Below, one piece after another: positions 16,318 to 24,151 of a stretch of DNA of 64,000 nucleotides. The notes below the pieces were generated by a model. It did no database searches. It was not told the origin of the DNA and was given only the letters and a program-made list of their open reading frames with translations. The position numbers were made by a program, and so were the translations under genes. The first letter of the stretch is position 1; each line of letters opens with the position of its first letter. The stretch covers positions 186,001 through 250,000 of the forward strand of contig NZ_BMTD01000002.1 of assembly GCF_014649495.1 (NCBI RefSeq). Reading direction: 5' to 3'. The DNA comes from Streptomyces filipinensis (GTDB lineage: Bacteria; Actinomycetota; Actinomycetes; Streptomycetales; Streptomycetaceae).

Positions 16318-16959
16318 CTACGGCCGAAGCAAGCGCGGCGACAACGCCCCGAAGGGCACCAGATCCAGCTCCGCCCCCGCGTCCCGCAGATCCGTCAGCA
16401 CCAGCTCGTCGTACATGAGCAGGCCGGACTGCTCGGGCCACATCACCGCCCACAGCCACATCCCGAGGGCCTCCCCGGCGAAGACGGCGCGGTCGTCGGG
16501 GGTGCGGTAGACGTGCCAGAGCGGGGTCGGGCGGCCGGCGGCCAGGACCTTGGCCTCGGGCGGCTTCTCGATGTTCATGTACGACCCCGGGTCCGGGCCG
16601 TCGATGCCCGCGTACCGCGCGCCGAGGCCGACGCCGAGTTCCTCGGCGACCAGGATCAGCTCGCCGGGGCCGCCGAGCGGGCCGGGTCCGGAGCAGGCCA
16701 CGGCGGTCGCGCGGCCGCCACTGCGGTCGTCGCCGGCGTAGGCCGCGCCCGTGAAGAGCCAGCCGACCGGCAGCGGCCAGGGCATCCACAGCGGGACGTG
16801 CGTACGGTGCACCACGGCCCCGAGGGCTTCGACGCTGGGCGGGATCACGGGCTGCAGCGGATACACCGTGCCGTGCACATCGCACTGCCACGCATCGGCG
16901 AAGAGACCGGGAGCCCTGACCCGGCCACCACACCGCGGGCAACTGGGTTCGCCCCTCAT
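16318..16959 (-). CDS. DUF6758-type protein with N-terminal zinc ribbon
   Basis: 213 aa. An N-terminal CPRCGGRV plus a later WQCDVHG suggest one zinc knuckle (Cys-x2-Cys and Cys-x2-His). The rest is a mixed domain with WMPWPLPVGWLFTG and MYDELVLTDLRDAG. It appears to be a streptomycete-specific family known as DUF6758 (from memory). No enzyme motif. The ATG follows GGAG by five bases. Confidence 0.75.
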   Translation of the reverse strand: MRGEPSCPRCGGRVRAPGLFADAWQCDVHGTVYPLQPVIPPSVEALGAVVHRTHVPLWMPWPLPVGWLFTGAAYAGDDRSGGRATAVACSGPGPLGGPGELILVAEELGVGLGARYAGIDGPDPGSYMNIEKPPEAKVLAAGRPTPLWHVYRTPDDRAVFAGEALGMWLWAVMWPEQSGLLMYDELVLTDLRDAGAELDLVPFGALSPRLLRP

Positions 16960-17198
16960 AGGGCTCCACGGTCCTACCCCTGCCCGCCCACGTCAAGGAC
17001 GATCACCCGTCCGGACGGAACACACCACCCGGCGAAGTGCGTGCACTTCACATTTATTAGCCGGGCTAAGTCACCCGGAGACGAACCTCGGGTGAGCCCG
17101 CGGGTCGACGCGATCCGCCGGCGACGCAGGACGGGGCCGGTGCCCTTCGCCAACTGGCGCCCGCTCCCCGGACCTTGGTGAGCTTGCTCACGTACGGG

Positions 17199-17783
17199 TC
17201 AGTCCAGCGGGACGGCCCCGCGGGCCGGGTCGCGCAGGTCCGTGCCGTTCGCGAGCCAGCGCTCCTGGAGGGCCTGGGCGCCGTGCACGCGCTTCCAGGC
17301 GGCCTCGTTCGGAGTCATCGGCAGCAGCGGCAGGAACCGTACGGGCTCCATCGGCTCGTCCAGCTCCAGGTCCTCCACCAGGCCGCCGGGCTCACCCACC
17401 AGGACCGAGGTGAAGGGGGCGCCGGGCCACAGCGGGCCGCCGACGTCCAGGGAGGCGCCCGGGGTCACGATCAGGCCTTCCACCTGCGGAGTCGCGGCCA
17501 GCACGGCGAGCGGACGCAGCACCTTGTCGGTGTCCGCGAGGCCCGCGCGGACGGAGAGGACGAGCTCGGCGCGGGCACCCTTGACCGGGTCGGCGAGCAT
17601 CGCGGTGGGGTCGTTCATGGGGTGCGCGGACATACCGAGGGTGGCGTACCGCAGGACGTCCCCCTCCTGGAACCGGAGCACCTCGATGCGGTCCGCGCCG
17701 AGGAAGGTGACGGCGGCGCGCGCGTCCGGTGCGCCCAGCGCGGTGGTCAACCGTGCCTCGACCAGAGGAAGAACATCAACCAT
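17199..17783 (-). CDS. Suppressor-of-fused-like domain protein
   Basis: 194 aa. A single domain with VTFLGADRIEVLRFQEGDVLRYATLG and a late segment PVRFLPLLPMTPNEAAWKR, the pattern of bacterial SUFU-family proteins, often found as immunity-type or regulatory proteins. I take ATG 17783 (MVDVLPLVEARL) because TATGCT lies six bases upstream, pointing to a leaderless mRNA; 17834 would give a longer form. No toxin gene is adjacent. Confidence 0.78.
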   Translation of the reverse strand: MVDVLPLVEARLTTALGAPDARAAVTFLGADRIEVLRFQEGDVLRYATLGMSAHPMNDPTAMLADPVKGARAELVLSVRAGLADTDKVLRPLAVLAATPQVEGLIVTPGASLDVGGPLWPGAPFTSVLVGEPGGLVEDLELDEPMEPVRFLPLLPMTPNEAAWKRVHGAQALQERWLANGTDLRDPARGAVPLD

Positions 17784-17789
17784 GCGGTG

Positions 17790-17795
17790 AGCATA
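17790..17795 (-). promoter_or_regulatory. -10 box of the SUFU-like gene
   Basis: TATGCT on the minus strand, six bases before ATG 17783. Confidence 0.45.
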
Positions 17796-17853
17796 GAACT
17801 CGTCAGCAGCGGGCAAAGCGGCGCCTTGACACATCGGGCTGCTGCTACGCTGA

Positions 17854-17930
17854 GCCGGTGGTTCGGGACAGCACGCAAAGCGTCGCCATCAAGTCCCGGC
17901 GCCGCTGAGACTCCCTTACGAGGGACCGGC
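17854..17930 (+). ncRNA. Candidate cis-regulatory RNA in the corA leader
   Basis: GCCGGT (17854-17859) can pair with ACCGGC (17925-17930) and encloses two arms: CGGGAC (17864-17869) with GTCCCG (17893-17898), capped by ACGC-AAA-GCGT (17873-17883), and CCCT-TACG-AGGG (17913-17924). GGAGGAGGT follows directly. This is a plausible three-way junction upstream of a magnesium channel gene, but I could not match it to the M-box or any other named riboswitch. Confidence 0.35.
17858..17908 (+). CDS. Possible leaderless minipeptide in the corA leader
   Basis: GTG six bases after TACGCT begins a 16-codon frame, VVRDSTQSVAIKSRRR, that ends inside the stem structure. If translated, ribosomes would melt the first arm. 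The -35/-10 spacing (14 bases from TTGACA) is poor, so this is tentative. Confidence 0.25.
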   Translation: MVRDSTQSVAIKSRRR

Positions 17931-17947
17931 CGGAGGAGGTGGGGCTG

Positions 17948-18163
17948 TCATGGATCGAAGTCGACCGTGCAGTACCACTCGCTCTTCCGCCCGCTGATCC
18001 AATCACTGGCTGGTTTCTGGCTGTCCGAGGCCTTCCCGTGCGTGTCCGCCCTCCGGAAGAGCACTTCGTTTTGCTTTGCCTGATCTGAAATCAGTTCTGC
18101 ATCAGTAGCGAAGTCGCCACCGCGACGGTGCGGTGCTCCCCGCTTTGTGGACGTGCCAAACAT
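17948..18163 (-). CDS. Possible orphan small gene, 71 aa
   Basis: Frame starting MFGTSTKRGAPHRRGG and ending RKSEWYCTVDFDP. Its composition (Trp, Tyr, Lys, Asn, Phe) is unlike the Arg/Pro-rich shadow frames elsewhere. About a third of its codons end in A or T, clearly lower GC3 than neighbouring genes, so it is either acquired DNA or non-coding. No good ribosome binding site. The frame continues upstream to ATG 18247, overlapping the corA start, and beyond into corA. I recognise no family. Confidence 0.3.
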   Translation of the reverse strand: MFGTSTKRGAPHRRGGDFATDAELISDQAKQNEVLFRRADTHGKASDSQKPASDWISGRKSEWYCTVDFDP

Positions 18164-18245
18164 TCCGCAGTCAGGACGTCCCCATTCCGGGTAGTTCCAC
18201 CCGTCGCCGGCGGTCTTTCGTCGCCTGTAGCGAAGGAGCCTGCCC

Positions 18246-19376
18246 ATGTCGATGATCCGCGACCTGCGCGCCGTGGTCCGTCCGTCCCGTGTCTCGCTGC
18301 GCAAGACCACGAGCACGTCGAGCACGTCGTACGACACCACCCGCGACCCCGCCACGCCCTCGGCGGTCGTGGACTGCGCCGTGTACCGCGACGGCGCCCG
18401 TGTCGCGAGCGAGAAGCCGCTCACCCCGCACGAGGCGATGCGGCTGGTACGGCGCGACGGCGGTTTCGTCTGGATCGGGCTGCACGAGCCGACCGAGGCC
18501 GAATTCGCGGGTATCGCGAGCGAGTTCGGGCTGCACCCGCTGGCCGTCGAGGACGCGGTGCAGGCTCACCAGCGGCCCAAGCTGGAGCGGTACGACGACT
18601 CGCTCTTCACCGTCTTCAAGACCATCCACTACGTCGAGCACGACCGGCTCACCGCCAACAGCGAGGTCGTCGAGACGGGGGAGGTCATGTGCTTCACCGG
18701 ACGGGACTTCTTCATCACCGTCCGGCACGGCGGCCAGGGCTCGCTCAGGGCACTGCGCCACCGGCTGCAGGACGACCCGGAGCTGCTCGCCAAGGGCCCC
18801 TCGGCGGTGCTGCACGCGATCGCCGACCATGTCGTGGACGGCTACATCGCGGTCGCCGACGCGGTGCAGGACGACATCGACGAGGTGGAGACCGAGGTGT
18901 TCTCGCCGGGCCGCAAGGGCGGGGTGTCCCGGGGTGTGGACTCGGCGCGGATCTACCAACTCAAGCGTGAGGTACTGGAGTTCAAGCGGGCGGTGGCTCC
19001 CCTGCTGCGCCCGATGCAGCTGCTGAGCGAGCGGCCGATGCGGCTGGTCGACCCGGACATCCAGAAGTACTTCCGGGACGTCGCCGACCACCTCGCCCGG
19101 GTCCAGGAGCAGGTGCTGGGCTTCGACGAGCTCCTCAACTCCATCCTCCAGGCCAACCTCGCACAGGCGTCCGTCGCGCAGAACGAGGACATGCGCAAGA
19201 TCACCGCCTGGGCGGCGATCATCGCCGTGCCGACGATGGTGTGCGGTGTGTACGGCATGAACTTCAAGTACATGCCGGAGCTGCACTGGAGGTACGGCTA
19301 CCCGGTGATCATGGGCATCACGGTCGTGATCTGTCTGGGCATCCACCGCACGCTGAAGCGCAACGGCTGGCTGTGA
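18246..19376 (+). CDS. corA: CorA-family magnesium/cobalt channel
   Basis: 376 aa. A cytoplasmic funnel domain of about 310 residues (with QAHQRPKLERYDD and the long helix region QLKREVLEFKRAVAPL) is followed by two membrane helices near the C-terminus. The first ends with YGMNF, the ion-selecting GMN signature, and the protein closes with the basic HRTLKRNGWL. It mediates divalent cation entry. ATG seven bases after GAAGGAGC. A long upstream leader suggests RNA-level control. Orthologous position to Rv1239c. Confidence 0.95.
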   Translation: MSMIRDLRAVVRPSRVSLRKTTSTSSTSYDTTRDPATPSAVVDCAVYRDGARVASEKPLTPHEAMRLVRRDGGFVWIGLHEPTEAEFAGIASEFGLHPLAVEDAVQAHQRPKLERYDDSLFTVFKTIHYVEHDRLTANSEVVETGEVMCFTGRDFFITVRHGGQGSLRALRHRLQDDPELLAKGPSAVLHAIADHVVDGYIAVADAVQDDIDEVETEVFSPGRKGGVSRGVDSARIYQLKREVLEFKRAVAPLLRPMQLLSERPMRLVDPDIQKYFRDVADHLARVQEQVLGFDELLNSILQANLAQASVAQNEDMRKITAWAAIIAVPTMVCGVYGMNFKYMPELHWRYGYPVIMGITVVICLGIHRTLKRNGWL

Positions 19377-19387
19377 CCGGCGCTGGA

Positions 19388-19393
19388 TAGGGT
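19388..19393 (+). promoter_or_regulatory. -10 box of the 19400 gene
   Basis: TAGGGT six bases before the ATG, no ribosome binding site; leaderless transcript expected. Confidence 0.5.
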
Positions 19394-19399
19394 GGGCGC

Positions 19400-19921
19400 A
19401 TGACAAGCGAGCTGCTCGACCGGGCCCTCATCGAGGAGGCCGCGAAGAAGTCCGGCCTCATCTGGGTCAGGGGCGCAGGTGGCCCCGCGCGTGCGCTGTG
19501 GCACGTGTGGCACGAGGGCGCGGTGTGCCTGGTCGGCGACGGGCCCGGTGAGCAGCCGCTGGAGGGGCTGGTCGACGGGGGCCCCGCCGAGGTGACCGTG
19601 CGCAGCAAGGACAAGGGCGGCCGGCTGGTGACGTTCCCGGCGACCGTGACCGAGCTGGCGCCCGGATCCGCCGAGTGGGAGGCGACGGTCGCCGAGCTGA
19701 AGGGCAAGCGGCTGAACGCCCCGGACGGCGAGGAGATGCCGGCCCGCTGGTCCCGCGAGTGCCGGGTGCTGCGCCTGGCTCCGGCGGGGTCCGTGGCGCC
19801 GCTGCCCGCCGGCAGCCTGGCCGAGGCTCCGGTGCCGACTCCGGCGACGACTCGGATGCCGATTCCGGCGGCCCTGCCGAGGTTGCTCGCGAAGCGGCGG
19901 AAGAAGGAGCGGCGGGGCTGA
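19400..19921 (+). CDS. Hypothetical protein, possible split beta-barrel fold
   Basis: 173 aa. The N-terminal 125 residues (IWVRGAGGPARALWHVWHEG, VCLVGDGPGEQPLEGL, VTVRSKDKGGRLVTFPATV) look like the strand pattern of a flavin-reductase or PNPOx-type barrel, though no cofactor motif is present. The tail is Pro/Ala-rich and ends with the basic KRRKKERRG. Starts 24 bases after corA but has its own -10 box. Function unknown. Confidence 0.7.
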   Translation: MTSELLDRALIEEAAKKSGLIWVRGAGGPARALWHVWHEGAVCLVGDGPGEQPLEGLVDGGPAEVTVRSKDKGGRLVTFPATVTELAPGSAEWEATVAELKGKRLNAPDGEEMPARWSRECRVLRLAPAGSVAPLPAGSLAEAPVPTPATTRMPIPAALPRLLAKRRKKERRG

Positions 19922-20017
19922 GGAGGCTTCGGCGCCGCAGGTCACGTCCGTGAGGGCTGAGCGCCGTCGCGGCGGACGAGGACGGCCTGTGCCGTTCGGC
20001 ACCGGGGCTTTCGACGG

Positions 20018-20767
20018 CTAGGACGTCGGCAGCTGCTGCCCGTAGTCCACCGTCTCGCCCTGCGCGGGCTCGGTCACGGCGAAGTCCTTGCCCCAGTCGG
20101 AGAAGCTGAGCGTCCCCGCCCCGCCGGCGCGGACCAGGCGCAGGGGGTAGGGCGTGCCCTCCAGGCAGACGTCGAGGCTGCCGCCGGAGCCCTTGTCGCC
20201 GGTGATGCGGATGGTGCGGGTACCCGCGTCGTCGTGGTGGCCGTCCGTCGCCAGCGTGCCGTGCAGTGTCAGCAGCCCGTCGAGGAGGACGTCCTTGTCC
20301 GTGAAGCCGCTGAACTTCTTGTACGCGGGGTCCGTCTGCGGCACCTTCACGTACTTGCCGTTCAGCTTGCCGGCCGTGCCGTCACCGCCGGCCTTGCCTC
20401 CGGCCTGGTTCCAGAAGTCCGCGTCGGCCTTCAGATACAGCTGTGCGCCGACCCGCAGCAGCTTGAAGGTCGCCCCCTGTGAGGTCACCGACCCGGTGCC
20501 ACCGTCGGCCTTGAGCCGCATGTCCAGCTGGTACGTCCGGCCGCTGGTGACCACGGTCCCGGACAGCCGCACCGCCGGGGCGCCCTGGGCGGCCGCCCGT
20601 GTCTTGGCCTCGATGCGGTCGGCGGGCAGTTTGCCCACGCCGTTCGTCCCCGCGTCCGGGTCGCCGCCTCCGCACCCGGTCAGCAGCGCCGTCCCCGTCA
20701 CGGCGAGTACGCAGAACGCGGGGACCCGGGCGGCCCGGCGGGTACGGCCCTGGGGAATCGCAGTCAC
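20018..20767 (-). CDS. LolA/LppX-like lipoprotein
   Basis: 249 aa. Signal peptide with basic start (QGRTRRAAR) and lipobox LLTGC near residue 30. The mature part is a beta-rich domain with repeated strand patterns (LSGTVVTSGRTYQLDMRLK, ATFKLLRVGAQLYLKADADF, DKDVLLDGLLTLHGTL), resembling the hydrophobic-cargo lipoproteins LprG/LppX. A lipid-related or sensor role is possible; nothing nearby decides it. GTG start at 20767 with AAAGGCG upstream; the longer frame reaching 21919 is a shadow of the opposite gene. Confidence 0.8.
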   Translation of the reverse strand: MTAIPQGRTRRAARVPAFCVLAVTGTALLTGCGGGDPDAGTNGVGKLPADRIEAKTRAAAQGAPAVRLSGTVVTSGRTYQLDMRLKADGGTGSVTSQGATFKLLRVGAQLYLKADADFWNQAGGKAGGDGTAGKLNGKYVKVPQTDPAYKKFSGFTDKDVLLDGLLTLHGTLATDGHHDDAGTRTIRITGDKGSGGSLDVCLEGTPYPLRLVRAGGAGTLSFSDWGKDFAVTEPAQGETVDYGQQLPTS

Positions 20768-20993
20768 AGGTGGGGTCGCCTTTCTGACGGTTCCTGAACG
20801 GCGTACGGCAGCGTACCGGTGCCCCGGGCGCCTGGCGGAGCCAGTCCGTCCGGACCCCCCACCGGGGCGTATCCGACCGGTACGGGCTAGCCTGAAGCGC
20901 ACCCGAGCGGGCAAATCCGAGCAATTCACAAAGAAAGCGGAACACCCGAGCAAAGGGCGATTCCCAGGCCACGTCAGCAGAGGAAGCACAGCC

Positions 20994-22283
20994 ATGGCAG
21001 CCGGCGCCCCCCGGATCTTCGTGTCGCACCTCGCCGGGGTCCCCGTCTTCGACCCGAGCGGCGACCAGGTGGGCCGCGTACGCGATCTGGTCGTGATGCT
21101 GCGCGTGGGCCGCAGGCCCCCGCGGCTGCTCGGGCTGGTCGTCGAACTGACCACCCGGCGCCGTATCTTCCTGCCCATGACCCGGATCACCGGCGTCGAG
21201 TCCGGGCAGGTCATCACCACCGGCGTGATGAACGTCCGGCGCTTCGAGCAGCGGCCCACCGAGCGGCTGGTCTTCGGCGAGCTGCTGGACCGCCGGGTGA
21301 CGCTGGCGGAGACCGGCGAGCAGGTCACCGTCCTCGACGTGTCCGTGCAGCAGCTGCCCGCCCGCCGCGACTGGGAGGTCGACCGCGTCTTCGTCCGCAA
21401 GGGGAGGAAGGGCGGCGCGTTCCGGCGGGCCAAGGGCGAGACGCTGACCGTGGAGTGGTCCGCCGTCACCGGGTTCTCGCTGGAGGAGCACGGGCAGGGC
21501 GCCGAGAGTCTGCTCGCCACCTTCGAGCAGCTGCGCCCCGCCGACCTCGCCAACGTCCTGCACCACCTCTCCCCCAAGCGGCGCGCCGAGGTCGCCGCCG
21601 CGCTCGACGACGACCGCCTGGCCGACGTGCTCGAAGAGCTCCCCGAGGACGACCAGATCGAGATCCTCGGCAAGCTGAAGGAGGAGCGCGCGGCGGACGT
21701 CCTGGAGGCCATGGACCCCGACGACGCGGCCGACCTGCTCTCCGAGCTGCCCGAGGAGGACAAGGAGCGGCTGCTGAGCCTGATGCAGCCGTCCGACGCG
21801 GCCGACATGCGCCGCCTGATGTCGTACGAGGAGCACACGGCCGGCGGTCTGATGACCACCGAGCCGATCGTGCTGCGCCCGGACGCCACGGTCGCCGACG
21901 CGCTCGCCCGGGTCCGCAACCCCGACCTGTCCCCCGCCCTCGCCGCCCAGGTCTACGTCTGCCGGCCGCCCGACGAGACCCCGACCGGCAAGTACCTGGG
22001 CACGGTGCACTTCCAGCGGCTGCTGCGCGACCCCCCGTACACCCTGGTCAGCTCGCTCCTCGACGAGGACCTGCAGACCCTGGCCCCGGACGCCGCGCTG
22101 CCCGTCATCGCCGGGTTCTTCGCCACGTACGACATGGTGGCGGCGCCCGTGGTGGACGAGTCGGGATCGCTGCTGGGAGCGGTGACCGTGGACGACGTAC
22201 TGGACCACATGCTGCCCGAGGACTGGCGGGAGACCGAGTTCCACCTGGACGAGGGAGAGGGGGCGGCCGCACATGGCTCCTGA
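20994..22283 (+). CDS. MgtE-like PRC-barrel/CBS protein without channel domain
   Basis: 429 aa, soluble. Two PRC-barrel-like segments (residues 5-80 and 90-165, for example FDPSGDQVGRVRDLVVML) precede an MgtE N-terminal superhelical domain (about 175-285, with LADVLEELPEDDQIEILGKL) and two CBS domains (about 285-410, MTTEPIVLRPDATVADAL and AAPVVDESGSLLGAVTVDDV). MgtE's membrane channel is missing, so it probably senses Mg2+ or a nucleotide for a partner. The stop overlaps the DUF1003 gene by 11 bases. Counterpart of Rv1232c. ATG after AGAGGAAG. Confidence 0.9.
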   Translation: MAAGAPRIFVSHLAGVPVFDPSGDQVGRVRDLVVMLRVGRRPPRLLGLVVELTTRRRIFLPMTRITGVESGQVITTGVMNVRRFEQRPTERLVFGELLDRRVTLAETGEQVTVLDVSVQQLPARRDWEVDRVFVRKGRKGGAFRRAKGETLTVEWSAVTGFSLEEHGQGAESLLATFEQLRPADLANVLHHLSPKRRAEVAAALDDDRLADVLEELPEDDQIEILGKLKEERAADVLEAMDPDDAADLLSELPEEDKERLLSLMQPSDAADMRRLMSYEEHTAGGLMTTEPIVLRPDATVADALARVRNPDLSPALAAQVYVCRPPDETPTGKYLGTVHFQRLLRDPPYTLVSSLLDEDLQTLAPDAALPVIAGFFATYDMVAAPVVDESGSLLGAVTVDDVLDHMLPEDWRETEFHLDEGEGAAAHGS

Positions 22284-22887
22284 GCGTGAGAGCACCCGTG
22301 ACCGCAACACCCCGGCGGGCGCCACGGCCGCCGGCCGGCCCCGTACGCCCCGGCTGGACCAGCCGCGCCCGCCCAGGCGCCGGATCCTGCCCGAGTGGGA
22401 CCCGGAGGCCTTCGGGCGGCTGTCGGAGAAGATCGCCCGCTTCCTGGGCACGGGACGCTTCATCGTCTGGATGACGGTCGTCATCATCGCGTGGGTGGTG
22501 TGGAACATCGCCGCACCCCACCATCTGCGCTTCGACCAGTACCCGTTCATCTTCCTGACCCTGATGCTGTCCCTGCAGGCCTCCTACGCGGCCCCGCTGA
22601 TCCTGCTCGCGCAGAACAGACAGGACGACCGCGACCGGGTCAACCTGGAGCAGGACCGCAAGCAGAACGAGCGGTCCATCGCCGACACCGAGTACCTGAC
22701 CCGGGAGATCGCCGCGCTGCGCATGGGCCTGGGCGAGGTGGCCACCCGCGACTGGATCCGCTCGGAACTCCAGGACGTGGTCAAGGAGCTGGAGGAGCGC
22801 CGCCGTCACGACGGGCACCCCGGCCATGTCGTATTCCCGGCAGAACGGGCAGAACGCCCCCCGGGACGTGACACAGACGACCGCTGA
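22273..22887 (+). CDS. DUF1003 family membrane protein
   Basis: 204 aa. After a basic, Pro-rich cytoplasmic start come two membrane helices (about residues 63-82 and 92-112, RFIVWMTVVIIAWVVWNIAA and FIFLTLMLSLQASYAAPLIL), then the DUF1003 hallmark QNRQDDRDRVNLEQDRKQN and a charged helical C-terminus. The 11-base overlap with the MgtE-like gene points to a functional pair: membrane part here, sensor part there. Transport activity is not shown. Counterpart of Rv1231c. Confidence 0.88.
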   Translation: MAPERESTRDRNTPAGATAAGRPRTPRLDQPRPPRRRILPEWDPEAFGRLSEKIARFLGTGRFIVWMTVVIIAWVVWNIAAPHHLRFDQYPFIFLTLMLSLQASYAAPLILLAQNRQDDRDRVNLEQDRKQNERSIADTEYLTREIAALRMGLGEVATRDWIRSELQDVVKELEERRRHDGHPGHVVFPAERAERPPGRDTDDR

Positions 22888-22917
22888 GGGGCATCCCTCC
22901 GGCCCCTCGGGGCGCCG

Positions 22918-22923
22918 TACCAT
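22918..22923 (+). promoter_or_regulatory. -10 box of mrp
   Basis: TACCAT seven bases before the ATG at 22931; no Shine-Dalgarno sequence. Confidence 0.45.
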
Positions 22924-22930
22924 CGTCCTT

Positions 22931-24064
22931 ATGGCTACGGAAGACGCGGTGCGCGAGGCACTGGCGACGGTGAACGACCCCGAGATCAACCGCCCCATCA
23001 CCGAGCTGGGGATGGTCAAATCGGTGGAGATCGGGGATGACGGCGCGGTCGCCGTCACCGTGTACCTGACGGTCTCCGGCTGCCCCATGCGCGACACCAT
23101 CACCCAGCGCGTCACCGAAGCGGTCGCGCGGGTCGAGGGCGTCACCCGTGTCGACGTCACGCTCGACGTCATGAGCGACGAGCAGCGCAAGGAGCTGGCG
23201 ACGGCCCTGCGCGGCGGCCAGACCGAGCGCGAGGTCCCCTTCGCCAAGCCCGGCAACCTCACCCGCGTCTACGCGGTCGCCTCCGGCAAGGGCGGCGTCG
23301 GCAAGTCCTCGGTGACGGTGAACCTCGCCGCGGCGATGGCGGCCGACGGCCTCAAGGTCGGCGTGGTCGACGCCGACATCTACGGCCACAGCGTGCCGCG
23401 CATGCTGGGCGCGGACGGCCGTCCCACCCAGGTCGAGAACATGATCATGCCGCCGTCGGCGAACGGCGTGAAGGTCATCTCCATCGGCATGTTCACCCCG
23501 GGCAACGCCCCCGTCGTCTGGCGCGGCCCCATGCTGCACCGCGCCCTGCAGCAGTTCCTGGCGGACGTCTACTGGGGCGACCTGGACGTCCTCCTGCTGG
23601 ACCTTCCGCCCGGCACCGGCGACATCGCCATCTCGATCGCCCAGCTGATCCCGAACGCCGAGATCCTGGTCGTGACGACCCCGCAGCAGGCGGCGGCGGA
23701 GGTGGCCGAGCGCGCCGGCTCCATCGCGGTCCAGACCCACCAGAAGATCGTCGGTGTGGTCGAGAACATGTCCGGCCTGCCCTGCCCGCACTGCGGCGAG
23801 ATGGTCGACGTCTTCGGCGCGGGCGGCGGCCAGACGGTCGCCGACGGCCTGACGCGGACGACGGGCACGACCGTCCCGGTCCTCGGCTCCATCCCGATCG
23901 ACGTCCGCCTCCGCGAGGGCGGCGACGAGGGCAAGCCGGTGGTCCTGAGCGACCCGGACTCCCCGGCGGGCTCGGCCCTGCGCGCGATCGCGGGGAAGCT
24001 GGGCGGCAGGCAGCGGGGCCTGTCGGGCCTGTCCCTGGGGATCACACCCAAGAACAAGTTCTGA
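22931..24064 (+). CDS. mrp: Mrp/NBP35-type Fe-S cluster carrier ATPase
   Basis: 377 aa. An N-terminal MIP18-like domain (residues 1-85, NDPEINRPITELGMV, SGCPMRD) is fused to a deviant P-loop ATPase (SGKGGVGKSSVTVNLA near residue 118, VDADIYGHS, DLPPGTGD). CPHC near residue 281 is the Cys-x2-Cys motif that holds a bridging 4Fe-4S cluster between subunits. It probably carries Fe-S clusters to target proteins in the cytoplasm. Counterpart of Rv1229c. Confidence 0.95.
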   Translation: MATEDAVREALATVNDPEINRPITELGMVKSVEIGDDGAVAVTVYLTVSGCPMRDTITQRVTEAVARVEGVTRVDVTLDVMSDEQRKELATALRGGQTEREVPFAKPGNLTRVYAVASGKGGVGKSSVTVNLAAAMAADGLKVGVVDADIYGHSVPRMLGADGRPTQVENMIMPPSANGVKVISIGMFTPGNAPVVWRGPMLHRALQQFLADVYWGDLDVLLLDLPPGTGDIAISIAQLIPNAEILVVTTPQQAAAEVAERAGSIAVQTHQKIVGVVENMSGLPCPHCGEMVDVFGAGGGQTVADGLTRTTGTTVPVLGSIPIDVRLREGGDEGKPVVLSDPDSPAGSALRAIAGKLGGRQRGLSGLSLGITPKNKF

Positions 24065-24123
24065 GCACGTCCCGGCGGACGCGGGGGCCCGTTCGGGGAA
24101 CGTGAGCGGACCCCGCGGCGAAA

Positions 24124-24147
24124 GGGGCGCCGGGCAGCCGGCGCCCC
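24124..24147. terminator. Terminator between mrp and the convergent 24152 gene
   Basis: GGGGCGCCGG-GCAG-CCGGCGCCCC, ten perfect pairs, five bases before the convergent stop; serves both directions. Confidence 0.8.
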
Positions 24148-24151
24148 ACCC

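Larger units (their letters stand above)
17784..18245. promoter_or_regulatory. 462-bp region upstream of corA
   Basis: Contains the leaderless -10 box of the SUFU-like gene (17790-17795, minus), a TTGACA (17826-17831) and TACGCT (17846-17851) on the plus strand, a nested stem structure (17854-17930), GGAGGAGGT at 17932-17940 with no long frame behind it, and a stretch of lower GC (17950-18165) that may hold a minus-strand small gene. corA itself starts after GAAGGAGC. Confidence 0.55.

Noticed and set aside
17820..17940. M-box or other named magnesium riboswitch before corA
   Set aside because: I compared the sequence with remembered consensus elements and found no match, so I report only an unnamed structured candidate.
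17932..17997. GGAGGAGGT followed by ATG 17950
   Set aside because: The frame has 15 codons (MDRSRPCSTTRSSAR) with no clear coding features; kept only as part of the corA leader description.
20018..21919. Extended minus-strand frame making the lipoprotein 633 aa
   Set aside because: The part upstream of GTG 20767 is Ser/Arg-rich shadow of the MgtE-like gene; the signal peptide and lipobox begin at 20767.
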